Of a stretch of 64,000 nucleotides of DNA, positions 9,052-16,942 are shown piece after piece (position 1 is the first letter of the stretch; every line of letters begins with the position of its first letter). Source of the stretch: Pontibacter vulgaris (lineage in GTDB: Bacteria > Bacteroidota > Bacteroidia > Cytophagales > Hymenobacteraceae). The stretch is taken from positions 124,001 to 188,000 of the forward strand of contig NZ_JAJVDH010000001.1 in the NCBI RefSeq assembly GCF_022758145.1. The letters run 5' to 3'. A program made the position numbers and the translations under genes. The notes below the pieces were generated by a model. The model did not search any database, was not told where the DNA came from, and saw only the letters and a program-made list of their open reading frames with translations.

Positions 9052-9121
9052 TGTCATCTCGACGATAGGAGAGATCTGGTTCAGATATTAAATTCAGATC
9101 TCTCCTGCTGTCGAGATGACA
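9052..9121. repeat. REP-like inverted repeat family D
   Basis: The left arm TGTCATCTCGACGATAGGAG (9052-9071, continuing AGATCTG to 9078) and the right arm (9095-9121, ending CTGTCGAGATGACA) are inverted copies with a few mismatches around a 16-base AT-rich spacer. It lies 28 bases after the tldE stop and could also act as its transcription end. Confidence 0.75.
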
Positions 9122-9147
9122 ATTAGTTTAAAACTAAATATTCCAAA

Positions 9148-9765
9148 GTGCCTCCTTTTACCTTCGTACGCTTACAGTACCGCTCCGGCAACTGGGATAC
9201 CGACCCGCGTATGCCAAGCAACCTGCTGCATTCATTAATTGAGTACACTACAGTGAAGGTAGCCGAACAGGAGAAAGTAGTGGCGCTGGAAAATGCAGAG
9301 ATCTTCAACTACCCCTTCTGTTACATGAGCGGCCACAGGCTGGTGCAGTTTAACCAAAAGGAGCGCAAGAACTTTGAGACCTATGTGCGTAACGGTGGCT
9401 TCGTGTTTGTAGACGACTGCAACCACGACATTGACGGACTTTTTGCAAGGTCTTTTGAAGAGCAGATGAAGCAAATTTTCGGGCAGAGCGCGCTAAAGAA
9501 GATCCCGAACAACCACAAGCTGTATAAGTCTTTTTTCACATTTGATGAAGGACCGCCAACTACAAGTTTCGAGCTAAACGGCTGGGGCGACGACCTGGTG
9601 CACGACTACCTGAAAGCGATTGAAATAAACGGCAGAATTGGCGTACTATACAGCAACAAAGACTACGGCTGCGAGTGGGACTACGACTTCCGAAATAAAC
9701 GCTGGCTGGCAGAAGACAACACTAAGTTCGGCGTCAACATAATCATGTACGCGCTAAGCAGTTAA
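9148..9765 (+). CDS. DUF4159 family protein
   Basis: 205 aa from a GTG start. The next in-frame ATG (9211) would remove the conserved FTFVRLQYRSGNWDTDP opening of the family, so GTG is preferred. Features of DUF4159: an N-terminal R-x-Y...DP block, FNYPFCYMSGH, a central GGFVFVDDCNHDIDGLFA strand-turn-Asp motif, and a C-terminal GYGCEWDY-like block (KDYGCEWDYDF). No signal peptide or membrane segment. The fold resembles class I glutamine-amidotransferase-like proteins; function unknown. In Bacteroidota it recurrently sits next to MoxR/DUF58/BatA genes, as here. Confidence 0.82.
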   Translation: MPPFTFVRLQYRSGNWDTDPRMPSNLLHSLIEYTTVKVAEQEKVVALENAEIFNYPFCYMSGHRLVQFNQKERKNFETYVRNGGFVFVDDCNHDIDGLFARSFEEQMKQIFGQSALKKIPNNHKLYKSFFTFDEGPPTTSFELNGWGDDLVHDYLKAIEINGRIGVLYSNKDYGCEWDYDFRNKRWLAEDNTKFGVNIIMYALSS

Positions 9766-9829
9766 TGAATAATTTTAAATGAGAGCTCTTAATGCTACAA
9801 AGTATCGGCTTCAGCCTTGTGCATAAATG

Positions 9830-9945
9830 ACGATTTTTTGTTTGAGCGGTCAGCGAGTTCAAAATTGTCTTGACTTTTTTGCTTACTTTTTTTGTCAAGA
9901 AAAAAAGTGAGGCCCAGCCGGCGAGGCGAGAAGCTAATTCGAAGC
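9830..9945 (+). repeat. Interspersed repeat family A, copy 2
   Basis: It has the same ordered blocks as 3600-3759. The core folds as CTTACTTTTTTT paired with AAAAAAAGTGAG around the loop GTCAAG (one G-T pair). It fills the space between the DUF4159 and MoxR genes (9766-10003), so their linkage in one transcript is uncertain. Confidence 0.78.
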
Positions 9946-10003
9946 CAATCAGTTAAAGTATAATAAAAGACTTCACTACAACGAAGTATAAGTCAAATAT
10001 AAA

Positions 10004-10999
10004 ATGACTGAACAAGATATAAACCACCTGTTAGGCAAACTACCACAGCTAAAGCAGGAAATACAGAAAGTAATTGTAGGCCAGGAAGAGGTACTCGACG
10101 AGGTACTGATAACCATGATGGCCGGCGGACACGGTTTGCTGGAAGGTGTGCCAGGCCTTGCTAAAACGTTGCTGGTTCGCACGCTAAGCAATGCAATGGA
10201 TTTAGGCTTCAGGAGGATACAGTTCACCCCAGACCTGATGCCGACAGACATACTTGGTACCGAGGTTCTGGAAGAAGATCATATTACCGGCAAACGCTTC
10301 TTTAAATTTAACGAAGGGCCGATCTTCTCGAACATTGTGCTGGCCGATGAGATAAACCGTACGCCACCTAAAACTCAGGCTGCTTTACTAGAGGCCATGC
10401 AGGAGCACGAAGTAACCTATGCCGGTAAAACGTATACTTTGCCGAAGCCCTTCTTTTTGCTGGCAACTCAAAACCCTATAGAGCAGGCCGGCACGTACCC
10501 GCTACCCGAGGCGCAGCTAGACCGATTCCTGCTTTACATTAAAATAAAATACCCAACTGAGCAGGAAGAACTAAACATACTTTCCAACACAACAGGCACG
10601 CGCCAGGCACAGGTACAGCCTATACTTAGCGGCGAAGAAGTAATGATGCTACGCCAGCTGGTACGCGAGGTAAGCATAAACGAAGACCTTCTAAGCTTTG
10701 TAAATCAAGTCGTACGCGCCACCCGCCCCGACAGCACAACTATAGATTTCGTGAAGAACTACTGCCGCTGGGGAGCAGGCCCACGTGCCGGGCAGGCGCT
10801 TATACTTACCTCCAAGGCCAGAGCGCTGCTGCATGGCCGTTTTGCTGTAACTATAGATGATATAAAAACGATGGCCTACCCGGTACTGCGCCACCGTGTG
10901 CTGGTAAATTTTGCCGCCGAAGCAGAGCGCATCACACCCGATAATGTGGTAGATGAGTTACTACAAAGTATAAAGTTGCCGAAGGCGGTGTTGGTATAG
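10004..10999 (+). CDS. MoxR family AAA+ ATPase
   Basis: 331 aa, cytoplasmic. Walker A GVPGLAKT is at residues 48-55, Walker B IVLADE at 111-116, sensor-1 region LATQNPIEQAGTYPLPEAQ from about 153, and an arginine-finger-type segment follows (QLDRF). The C-terminal lid domain (res. 200-330) includes GAGPRAGQALILTSKARALL. MoxR ATPases act as chaperones for metal-cofactor or membrane complexes and are usually encoded with DUF58 and VWA/BatA partners. The partners here begin at 12179. The stop (10997-10999) abuts a REP-like element. Confidence 0.93.
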   Translation: MTEQDINHLLGKLPQLKQEIQKVIVGQEEVLDEVLITMMAGGHGLLEGVPGLAKTLLVRTLSNAMDLGFRRIQFTPDLMPTDILGTEVLEEDHITGKRFFKFNEGPIFSNIVLADEINRTPPKTQAALLEAMQEHEVTYAGKTYTLPKPFFLLATQNPIEQAGTYPLPEAQLDRFLLYIKIKYPTEQEELNILSNTTGTRQAQVQPILSGEEVMMLRQLVREVSINEDLLSFVNQVVRATRPDSTTIDFVKNYCRWGAGPRAGQALILTSKARALLHGRFAVTIDDIKTMAYPVLRHRVLVNFAAEAERITPDNVVDELLQSIKLPKAVLV

Positions 11000-11001
11000 T
11001 G

Positions 11002-11113
11002 GCGCGAGCGTCCACGCTCGTGACTAACTATAGCAAGGGCCTCTGGCCCGGTTCATTCTGCATAAAGTGGCCAGAGGCCACACGATAATAAACACGAGCG
11101 AAGACGCTCGCGC
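11002..11113. repeat. Composite REP-like inverted repeat family C
   Basis: The outer arms GCGCGAGCGTCCACGCTCGT (11002-11021) and its inverted partner at 11093-11113 (CACGAGCGAAGACGCTCGCG) match at 19 of 21 positions. Each arm is itself palindromic (CGAGCG-CGCTCG). Nested inside is a second inverted pair, GGCCTCTGGCC near 11038 and TGGCCAGAGGCCA at 11068-11080. It starts 3 bases after the moxR stop. Confidence 0.8.
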
Positions 11114-11134
11114 TATGATTACAGAAAGAAACAG

Positions 11135-11674
11135 ATGGAAGAGACAGCAACTATAAAACTGGCGGACGCAGGCACACAGCTGCTGAAGAAGATCGTGGGG
11201 GAGAGAATCTGTTATTTCTTTACCGATAGAGTAAAAGTAGAAGCAACCGGCAATAGGGTATTGTACTGGGCACCGGAGTTTGCGCTTGGCCTTAAAACCA
11301 ACCGCGGCGACCTGACCTTCATCAACATCAGTGCCGACTATAAACTTACGTCTGGCTCGTCTACCACCTACTATGAGTTTGCCATTGAAGAAAGCAAAAT
11401 GCCGCTCCGCTGCGAAAAGCTGCTGCAGTCGGGGCAGTACTCTGAGATAAAAGTGCTGTCGTCACAGGTGCTGATGATAGAAGTGTACCATGACTGGCAC
11501 CAGGAATTCGACGAAACCATCTACTACGACGCAGCCATCGTGCTCTACACCGACTCCCGAAAGTATATGCTAAAAGTGCGCGAGGAGTTAGTTGGTGGTG
11601 TGGATATTATATTGGATGATGCTACTATAGAAGCGGAGTTGGTGGATATGAAGTTGCGGCAGAGCTTGGTCTAA
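11135..11674 (+). CDS. Hypothetical protein, 179 aa
   Basis: Not recognised. A soluble acidic protein with no signal or membrane segment. It looks like an alternating beta protein (VKVEATGNRVLYWAPEFALG; TYYEFAIEESKMPLRCEKLL; VLMIEVYHDWHQEFDETIYY). One aromatic cluster with HDWHQEFDE has several potential metal-binding side chains, but I see no known motif. Codon use resembles the neighbours, and the TATACTT-type words of this genome are present (AAGTATA at 11562), so it appears native. It lies between moxR and the DUF58 gene on the same strand, so it may be part of the MoxR locus. Confidence 0.75.
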   Translation: MEETATIKLADAGTQLLKKIVGERICYFFTDRVKVEATGNRVLYWAPEFALGLKTNRGDLTFINISADYKLTSGSSTTYYEFAIEESKMPLRCEKLLQSGQYSEIKVLSSQVLMIEVYHDWHQEFDETIYYDAAIVLYTDSRKYMLKVREELVGGVDIILDDATIEAELVDMKLRQSLV

Positions 11675-11727
11675 GGCTCAAGACCATATTTATAGTGGTT
11701 ATATATCAGAATGTAATGTTTCAGACT

Positions 11728-12126
11728 ATGGAAAACAGGAGCACGGGGGTAAACGAATTCTTATCGGAGTTGGAGCATCCACTAAAGGATCTCATATTAG
11801 AGGTCCGGAGTACCATTATCAAGTCTAATCCTAATTTAAAGGAGCATATTAAGTGGAATGCCCCAAGTTATGCTATCAATGGGGAAGACAGGATAACGAT
11901 GAAGCTGTTCCCGCCTAAAAACATACAGGTTGTATTTCATACCGGAGCAAAGTCTAAAAAGCAACCCGCAGAAAGATTAATTGCCGATCCTACAGGCATC
12001 TTAAAATGGGTGACGAATGACAGGGCCGTCTCAACATTTATAACTATCGAAGAGCTGGAGCTAAAAGCGTCCGAATTCAAGAAAATCATAAATAACTGGC
12101 TTGAGGCCACGGCTGTAGTTGTGTAA
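11728..12126 (+). CDS. DUF1801 domain protein (YdhG-like)
   Basis: 132 aa from the ATG at 11728. In-frame earlier starts (GTG 11695, ATG 11716) add only an unconserved MVIYQNVMFQT stretch. DUF1801 signatures: NEFLSELEHPLKDLILEVRS, HIKWNAPSYAINGEDRITM, and a C-terminal WLEAT helix. These small cytosolic proteins have a YjbR/frataxin-like fold; some are linked to iron or stress, but no activity is established. It interrupts the moxR-DUF58 spacing, is AT-richer than its neighbours, and has none of the TATACTT/AAGTATA words common around it, which hints at a later insertion. Confidence 0.8.
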   Translation: MENRSTGVNEFLSELEHPLKDLILEVRSTIIKSNPNLKEHIKWNAPSYAINGEDRITMKLFPPKNIQVVFHTGAKSKKQPAERLIADPTGILKWVTNDRAVSTFITIEELELKASEFKKIINNWLEATAVVV

Positions 12127-12178
12127 CGCTTGAACCACATATTTTATATTTAAGACCTTACTGCTACATATTCTACCC

Positions 12179-13072
12179 TTGAGCACCCACAAATTCATCG
12201 ATCCGAAGGTATTGGCTACCATAAAAGACCTGCCGCTGCTGGCTAAAACAGTGGTGGAGGGCTTTTTGGCGGGACAGAACCAAAGTTTGCGGCGTGGGGC
12301 AGGACTGGAGTTTAGCCAGTACCGCAGTTACCAACCCGGCGACGATCTGCGCCAACTCGACTGGAAGATGTTTGCCCGCTCCGACCGCTATTACATCCGG
12401 GAGGCCGAAGTAGACACCAACATTACAGTAAGATTTATACTTGATGGCAGCGCCTCGATGGCACACGAAGATGTGAACGGCATCAGCAAGATGGATTACG
12501 CCCGGTTTATGGTGGCGTCGCTGGCTTACCTGGCAACTACGCAGGGCGATGCGGTGGGCCTATACGTGCTGCACGAGAACCAACTCATTAACCTGACGCC
12601 GCGCTCCGACAACATGCACCTGCAGCGTTTCTGGCACCAGTTGGCAGAAGTAAAGCCGCAAGGTAAGTTTCCGGGTATGGAAGTAGCCGCCAACCTGTTT
12701 GCCGATAGGCGGCGGAAAGAGCTAACTGTTTTCCTGTCGGATTTGTATGAGCATGAGCACGAGATAAAAGACCTGCTGTACAAGCTGGGGGCACAGGGCC
12801 ACGAGTTGCTGCTGGCCCACCTGATGAGCCGCAATGAACTTGACTTTGCCTACAACGGCACCCTCACCTTCGAGGATCTGGAAACAGGGCAAACACTTCA
12901 GGTAAGCAGCGCTTCACAGAAGCAGGCATACTTAGCCAAACAACAGGAATGGCTGCAGGATATAGAAAAAGACATGCGCAACCGCCACATCGCCTACGAC
13001 AGGTTTGTAACCGACGAGCCACTGGATAAAGCCCTCAGGACATTCCTTCAAAAACGGTTACTGTACGGATGA
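12179..13072 (+). CDS. DUF58 domain protein (MoxR partner)
   Basis: 297 aa from a TTG start; the first in-frame ATG (about residue 64) is already inside the domain. DUF58 landmarks: RGAGLEFSQYRSYQPGDDLR followed by QLDWKMFARSD (res. 40-71), then a von Willebrand A-like fold with the MIDAS-type DGSASMAHED (res. 90-100) and DLYEHEHEIKDLL. Soluble, with no transmembrane helix, so it is the short DUF58 form. DUF58 proteins work with MoxR ATPases, probably as VWA-type adaptors or substrates at the membrane. Next in line, past a repeat, is the BatA-like membrane gene. Confidence 0.88.
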   Translation: MSTHKFIDPKVLATIKDLPLLAKTVVEGFLAGQNQSLRRGAGLEFSQYRSYQPGDDLRQLDWKMFARSDRYYIREAEVDTNITVRFILDGSASMAHEDVNGISKMDYARFMVASLAYLATTQGDAVGLYVLHENQLINLTPRSDNMHLQRFWHQLAEVKPQGKFPGMEVAANLFADRRRKELTVFLSDLYEHEHEIKDLLYKLGAQGHELLLAHLMSRNELDFAYNGTLTFEDLETGQTLQVSSASQKQAYLAKQQEWLQDIEKDMRNRHIAYDRFVTDEPLDKALRTFLQKRLLYG

Positions 13073-13111
13073 TTTAATTGTTAATCGATGATTGTTGTCT
13101 GATAAATGAAG

Positions 13112-13190
13112 AACCCACCCCTAACCCCTCCGAGGAGGGGAATACTTTGGACGAGTAAATTCCCCTCTCGGGAGGGGCAGGGGTGGGTTA
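13112..13190. repeat. REP-like inverted pair, family B, copy 2
   Basis: AACCCACCCCTAACCCCTCC begins the left arm (13112-13143) and the right arm (13159-13190) ends GGGGTGGGTT in inverted orientation, separated by 15 bases. Each arm holds its own small GGAGGGG-type palindrome. It lies between the DUF58 and BatA-like genes. Confidence 0.8.
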
Positions 13191-13232
13191 ATCGCCCCAC
13201 AAACTAATAACTAATAAACAGCATCTGTAAAC

Positions 13233-14750
13233 TTGACCTTACTCGCACCATATTTACTACTTGCAGCGTCGGCTATACTTGTGCCTATCGCCATTCACCT
13301 GTGGAATAAACGGCAGGGAAAGACGGTGAAGGTGGGTAGTCTGCGTTGGCTGGAGGCATCGGCGAGTAACCGTTGGAGCAGTATAAAGCTGAACAATTTC
13401 TGGCTGCTGGTGCTGCGCTGCTTTATACTTATACTGCTTGCTATAGCTCTGGCAAAACCAGTTTTAGAAAAAACACCTGAAAAGGAGCCCGGTAAAAAGG
13501 CAATTTATGTAAGCCCGGAGTTGTTGTGTAGTTCAGCCCTCAAAGGTATAAAACCAACTATAGATTCGTTGTTGCTGCGCGGTTATACCTTGCATAGCTA
13601 TACCCCGGGGTTTAAACAAATAATGCAGGGGAGATGGCAGAAAATCAGCCAAAGCCCAACCGATTCGCTGGTGAGGAACGGCAATTACTGGGCACTGCTG
13701 CCGGCACTGGCACAGCTACACCCTCACAAACAAGATAGTGCCTGGCTCTTTACTTCTGATCAGCTGCGGCATTTCAGAGGTACCCCTACAACTTTGCAGG
13801 AGAATATTAACTGGGTACCAATAGCACTTGAGGCTTCCACAAACTGGCTGCAGACTGCAAACGTCATCAGCCAAGATAGTATTCAGTTTATACTTGGCCA
13901 CAGTACAAGAGAAGGCACCACCTATAACCGTATTCGCGCTGCTTTCTCAGGCAATGCCCAAAGTATAAAACTAGCTGATGGTAAAGCAATCAATCTAACG
14001 CAACAGGGCGATAGTTTGTGGGCGCAAATGCAGGATAATGAGCAAAAGGTGTTCGTAAGAAAAGCGCCGTTGCGGGCAAGTATAGTTTATGATAAAGATC
14101 AGCAACCGGAGGTGCGCTACCTGCAGGCTGCCATTCAGGCTATCAGCAAGTATACAGGCATTCCGGTTGCAACGCAAACTATAGCAACTGCCGCCGCACC
14201 GGATGCAACTACAGACTGGCTCTTCTGGCTCAGCAGCGGAAAACTACCTGAAACCTGGCTACAACAAATACAAAAGCAGGGAACAAATGTATGGCTGCAA
14301 CCAAGTATAGAACCAGCAACTACAACAGCTCATTTTGCCGCAACTGCAGGATACATCAATGTAAAGCAACTTGCTACAGATACGCTTACCGGTAATTATA
14401 CTATGCTTTGGCAAACATCCGGAGGCGAACCATTACTGGTTGTGCAGGCAATGGGCAAAGGCAATGTGTATCATTTCAGGAGCAGGTTTAGCCCGGGCTG
14501 GAGCCAACTGGGGCAAAGTGCACAATTGCCGGAACTGTTTTTGCCTTTGCTGTTGCCTCAACCTGAAGCTACTTTTTACGATGTTCGCGCTATTTCTGAA
14601 AAGCAACTGAAACCAGGTATAAAACCCATACTTGCAAGTATAAAACAGAAGGAGCAGCAGCAAAACCTTATGTCCTGGCTGGTATTGGCCGCTTTTATCT
14701 TATTTTTAGCAGAACGATTGCTAACCACCAGTAAACGAGCCAACCTATAA
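13233..14750 (+). CDS. BatA-like membrane protein (aerotolerance regulator N-terminal domain)
   Basis: 505 aa from a TTG start. The N-terminus is the conserved BatA opening: APYLLLAASAILVPIAIHLW as first helix, a KVGSLRWLEA loop, and a second helix near residues 58-78 (FWLLVLRCFILILLAIALAK). The long middle part (res. 90-475) faces the periplasm and has no domain I can name. A third helix near the C-terminus (MSWLVLAAFILFLAERLL) anchors the tail. BatA-type proteins are membrane partners of MoxR/DUF58 systems and are implicated in stress tolerance. Its stop codon overlaps the next ATG by one base (TAATG), so translation is coupled. Confidence 0.85.
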   Translation: MTLLAPYLLLAASAILVPIAIHLWNKRQGKTVKVGSLRWLEASASNRWSSIKLNNFWLLVLRCFILILLAIALAKPVLEKTPEKEPGKKAIYVSPELLCSSALKGIKPTIDSLLLRGYTLHSYTPGFKQIMQGRWQKISQSPTDSLVRNGNYWALLPALAQLHPHKQDSAWLFTSDQLRHFRGTPTTLQENINWVPIALEASTNWLQTANVISQDSIQFILGHSTREGTTYNRIRAAFSGNAQSIKLADGKAINLTQQGDSLWAQMQDNEQKVFVRKAPLRASIVYDKDQQPEVRYLQAAIQAISKYTGIPVATQTIATAAAPDATTDWLFWLSSGKLPETWLQQIQKQGTNVWLQPSIEPATTTAHFAATAGYINVKQLATDTLTGNYTMLWQTSGGEPLLVVQAMGKGNVYHFRSRFSPGWSQLGQSAQLPELFLPLLLPQPEATFYDVRAISEKQLKPGIKPILASIKQKEQQQNLMSWLVLAAFILFLAERLLTTSKRANL

Positions 14751-16939
14751 TGCCAGCACAGGATAGCCTATACATTCTTCAGCACATCCGCCGGAACTAC
14801 ATTCGGCAGAAAGGTCTGCTGTATGCCTTGCAGGCGCTGGCTGTAGCAGCTTTGGGCGGCGCTATACTTTACAAATGGGGAACGGAAGTAACTATACTGG
14901 CTACACTTGCTACAACCTTAATTTTAGGTGCGGTTTTATACTTTGCCTGGGCAATGCGCTCCGTTCTAAAAACAGATTTGCTACAGGTTACCCGCCACCT
15001 TAATCGCGTTTACCCGCAACTAGAAGATAGCACAGAACTCCTGCTTCGCCCGGAAGACAATCTAAATTTGCTCGAAAAATTACAAAGGCAGAAGATTACC
15101 ACACAGCTGCAGGCAATCTCCCCGGATCATCAGCAAACGTTTCATCTTAAAAAAAGCAATAGTCTGGCGGCACTAAGTATAGCCTTGCTGCTCTCACTCG
15201 GGATTTTATACTTGCCGGCTGCACCACTGGCTGGCGCCGCTTCACCAGTACAGCTTAAGATTAATTTCCCGGATGCACCTAAAGAAGCAGCTGATACTGC
15301 TGTTGTTATCCAGAAGATTGAAATAACCATTACGCCGCCGGCTTATACCGGCAAAAAAGCTTACCAGGCTGATAATCCGAATCTGCGCGTAGAACAGGGC
15401 GCTACTGTTAACTGGCGCATCACTACAAACAAGCCTGCTCAGCAACTGCAATTGGTTTTAAACGAAACCAACCCGGTTAAACTGAATGGCAAAAATGGCA
15501 GCTATACCTTAGCTAAAATCTTTACGGAGCCAGCGCTTTACCACTTCAATCTGAACGGGCAAAAGTCGGTTTATTATACCTTAGAGATTATCCCTGACGA
15601 AGCGCCTGTGCTTCAGATTACGAAACCGGAACAATATACCGAAATACTTTTTGGCGATGCGCAGCGCGTTACGCTTCAGGCAAAACTAACAGATGACTAC
15701 GGCCTACGCGACGCTAACATGATCGCCACTGTAGCCAAAGGAACCGGCGAGGCCGTGAAATTCCGGGAAGAAAAGATCAGCCTGGGCTTTGGCAAACAAA
15801 CCCGCCAATTTAACATCAGCAAAACCATCGACCTGAAAAAACTGGGTATGACCTATGGCGATGAGTTATACTTTTATGTGCAGGCCTGGGACAACCACCG
15901 TGGCTATACCCGCTCCGAAACCTACTTTGTGCAGATTGAGGATACGGCTGTGGTAGAAAGTATGAGCGACCTTTCGATGGGTGTAAACCCGGTGCCAGAA
16001 TATTTCAGGAGTCAGCGCCAGATCATCATCGATACCGAAAAACTGATTGCAGAACAAAAAAGTATAAACCGTACCGTTTTTGAAGAGCGCAGCAATAACC
16101 TGGGCGTAGACCAGAAACTGCTGCGCCTGCGCTACGGAAAATTCCTGGGCGAAGAATTTGAAAGCGGTATTGGCCCCGGTGGCGGAATTCCTGAAGGCGA
16201 GGAACACCATGCCGAAGATGGTCATGATCATCCGCAGGTTACCAACCCGAACGACGCACAGGCGCTGCTGGACCCTTACATGCACAAACACGACCAGGAA
16301 GGCGAAGCCACTATTTTTGAACCTGCCGTAAAAGCCAAGCTAAAAGGCGCACTCGCGCAAATGTGGGAAGCGGAGTTGCGCCTGCGCACACATAAACCAA
16401 AAGAAGCACTGCCATTTGAGTACAAAGCCCTGCGTATGCTAAAAGAGGTGCAGCAAAGTACCCGTGCTTATGCAGCTAAAACCGGCTTCGAGGCGCCACC
16501 GCTTAAAGAACCTGAAAAGCGCCTGACCGGAGATTTAAGTAAAATAAAAGCACCATCAGAAAAGCAAAGCATAAAAGCAGAAACAAAGCTGCCAAATACG
16601 CGCGAGGCATTGCAGTGGCTGGAGCACCAGAAGCAAGGCGGCAAGTATAAACCTGCGGATGCGGCATTGCTGGAACGTGCAGGCCGTGAACTGACGCAGG
16701 CAGCACTGACGAGGCCAGGCCGTTACCTGCGCGCATTGCAGGATTTGCGCACCCTGATAGCTGACATAAACTCCGGCAAAGTTTTGTGTATAGAATGCCT
16801 GCAAACCGTAGAGCAAACCTGGAATGAATTACTGCCGCCCGCTGACCTCACACCTCAGAAACAGAGCACTACCAGAAGCAAACTTGCCAGGGCATACCTA
16901 CAGGAACTAAAAACAACCGGATCAAAAAAACAAAAATAA
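14750..16939 (+). CDS. DUF4175-like membrane protein
   Basis: 729 aa. Two adjacent helices at about residues 25-67 (LYALQALAVAALGGAILYKW; ILATLATTLILGAVLYFAW) and a third at about 135-155 resemble the DUF4175 N-terminal arrangement. A long, probably periplasmic region follows with Ig-like strands (VEQGATVNWRITTNKPAQQL) and then a helical, charged C-terminal half. A His/Asp/Glu-rich loop near residue 485 (EGEEHHAEDGHDHPQ) could bind metal. It overlaps the BatA-like gene by one base and is followed after 3 bases by the next gene, so all three are one transcription unit. Function unknown; the context ties it to the MoxR system. Confidence 0.75.
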   Translation: MPAQDSLYILQHIRRNYIRQKGLLYALQALAVAALGGAILYKWGTEVTILATLATTLILGAVLYFAWAMRSVLKTDLLQVTRHLNRVYPQLEDSTELLLRPEDNLNLLEKLQRQKITTQLQAISPDHQQTFHLKKSNSLAALSIALLLSLGILYLPAAPLAGAASPVQLKINFPDAPKEAADTAVVIQKIEITITPPAYTGKKAYQADNPNLRVEQGATVNWRITTNKPAQQLQLVLNETNPVKLNGKNGSYTLAKIFTEPALYHFNLNGQKSVYYTLEIIPDEAPVLQITKPEQYTEILFGDAQRVTLQAKLTDDYGLRDANMIATVAKGTGEAVKFREEKISLGFGKQTRQFNISKTIDLKKLGMTYGDELYFYVQAWDNHRGYTRSETYFVQIEDTAVVESMSDLSMGVNPVPEYFRSQRQIIIDTEKLIAEQKSINRTVFEERSNNLGVDQKLLRLRYGKFLGEEFESGIGPGGGIPEGEEHHAEDGHDHPQVTNPNDAQALLDPYMHKHDQEGEATIFEPAVKAKLKGALAQMWEAELRLRTHKPKEALPFEYKALRMLKEVQQSTRAYAAKTGFEAPPLKEPEKRLTGDLSKIKAPSEKQSIKAETKLPNTREALQWLEHQKQGGKYKPADAALLERAGRELTQAALTRPGRYLRALQDLRTLIADINSGKVLCIECLQTVEQTWNELLPPADLTPQKQSTTRSKLARAYLQELKTTGSKKQK

Positions 16940-16942
16940 CCA

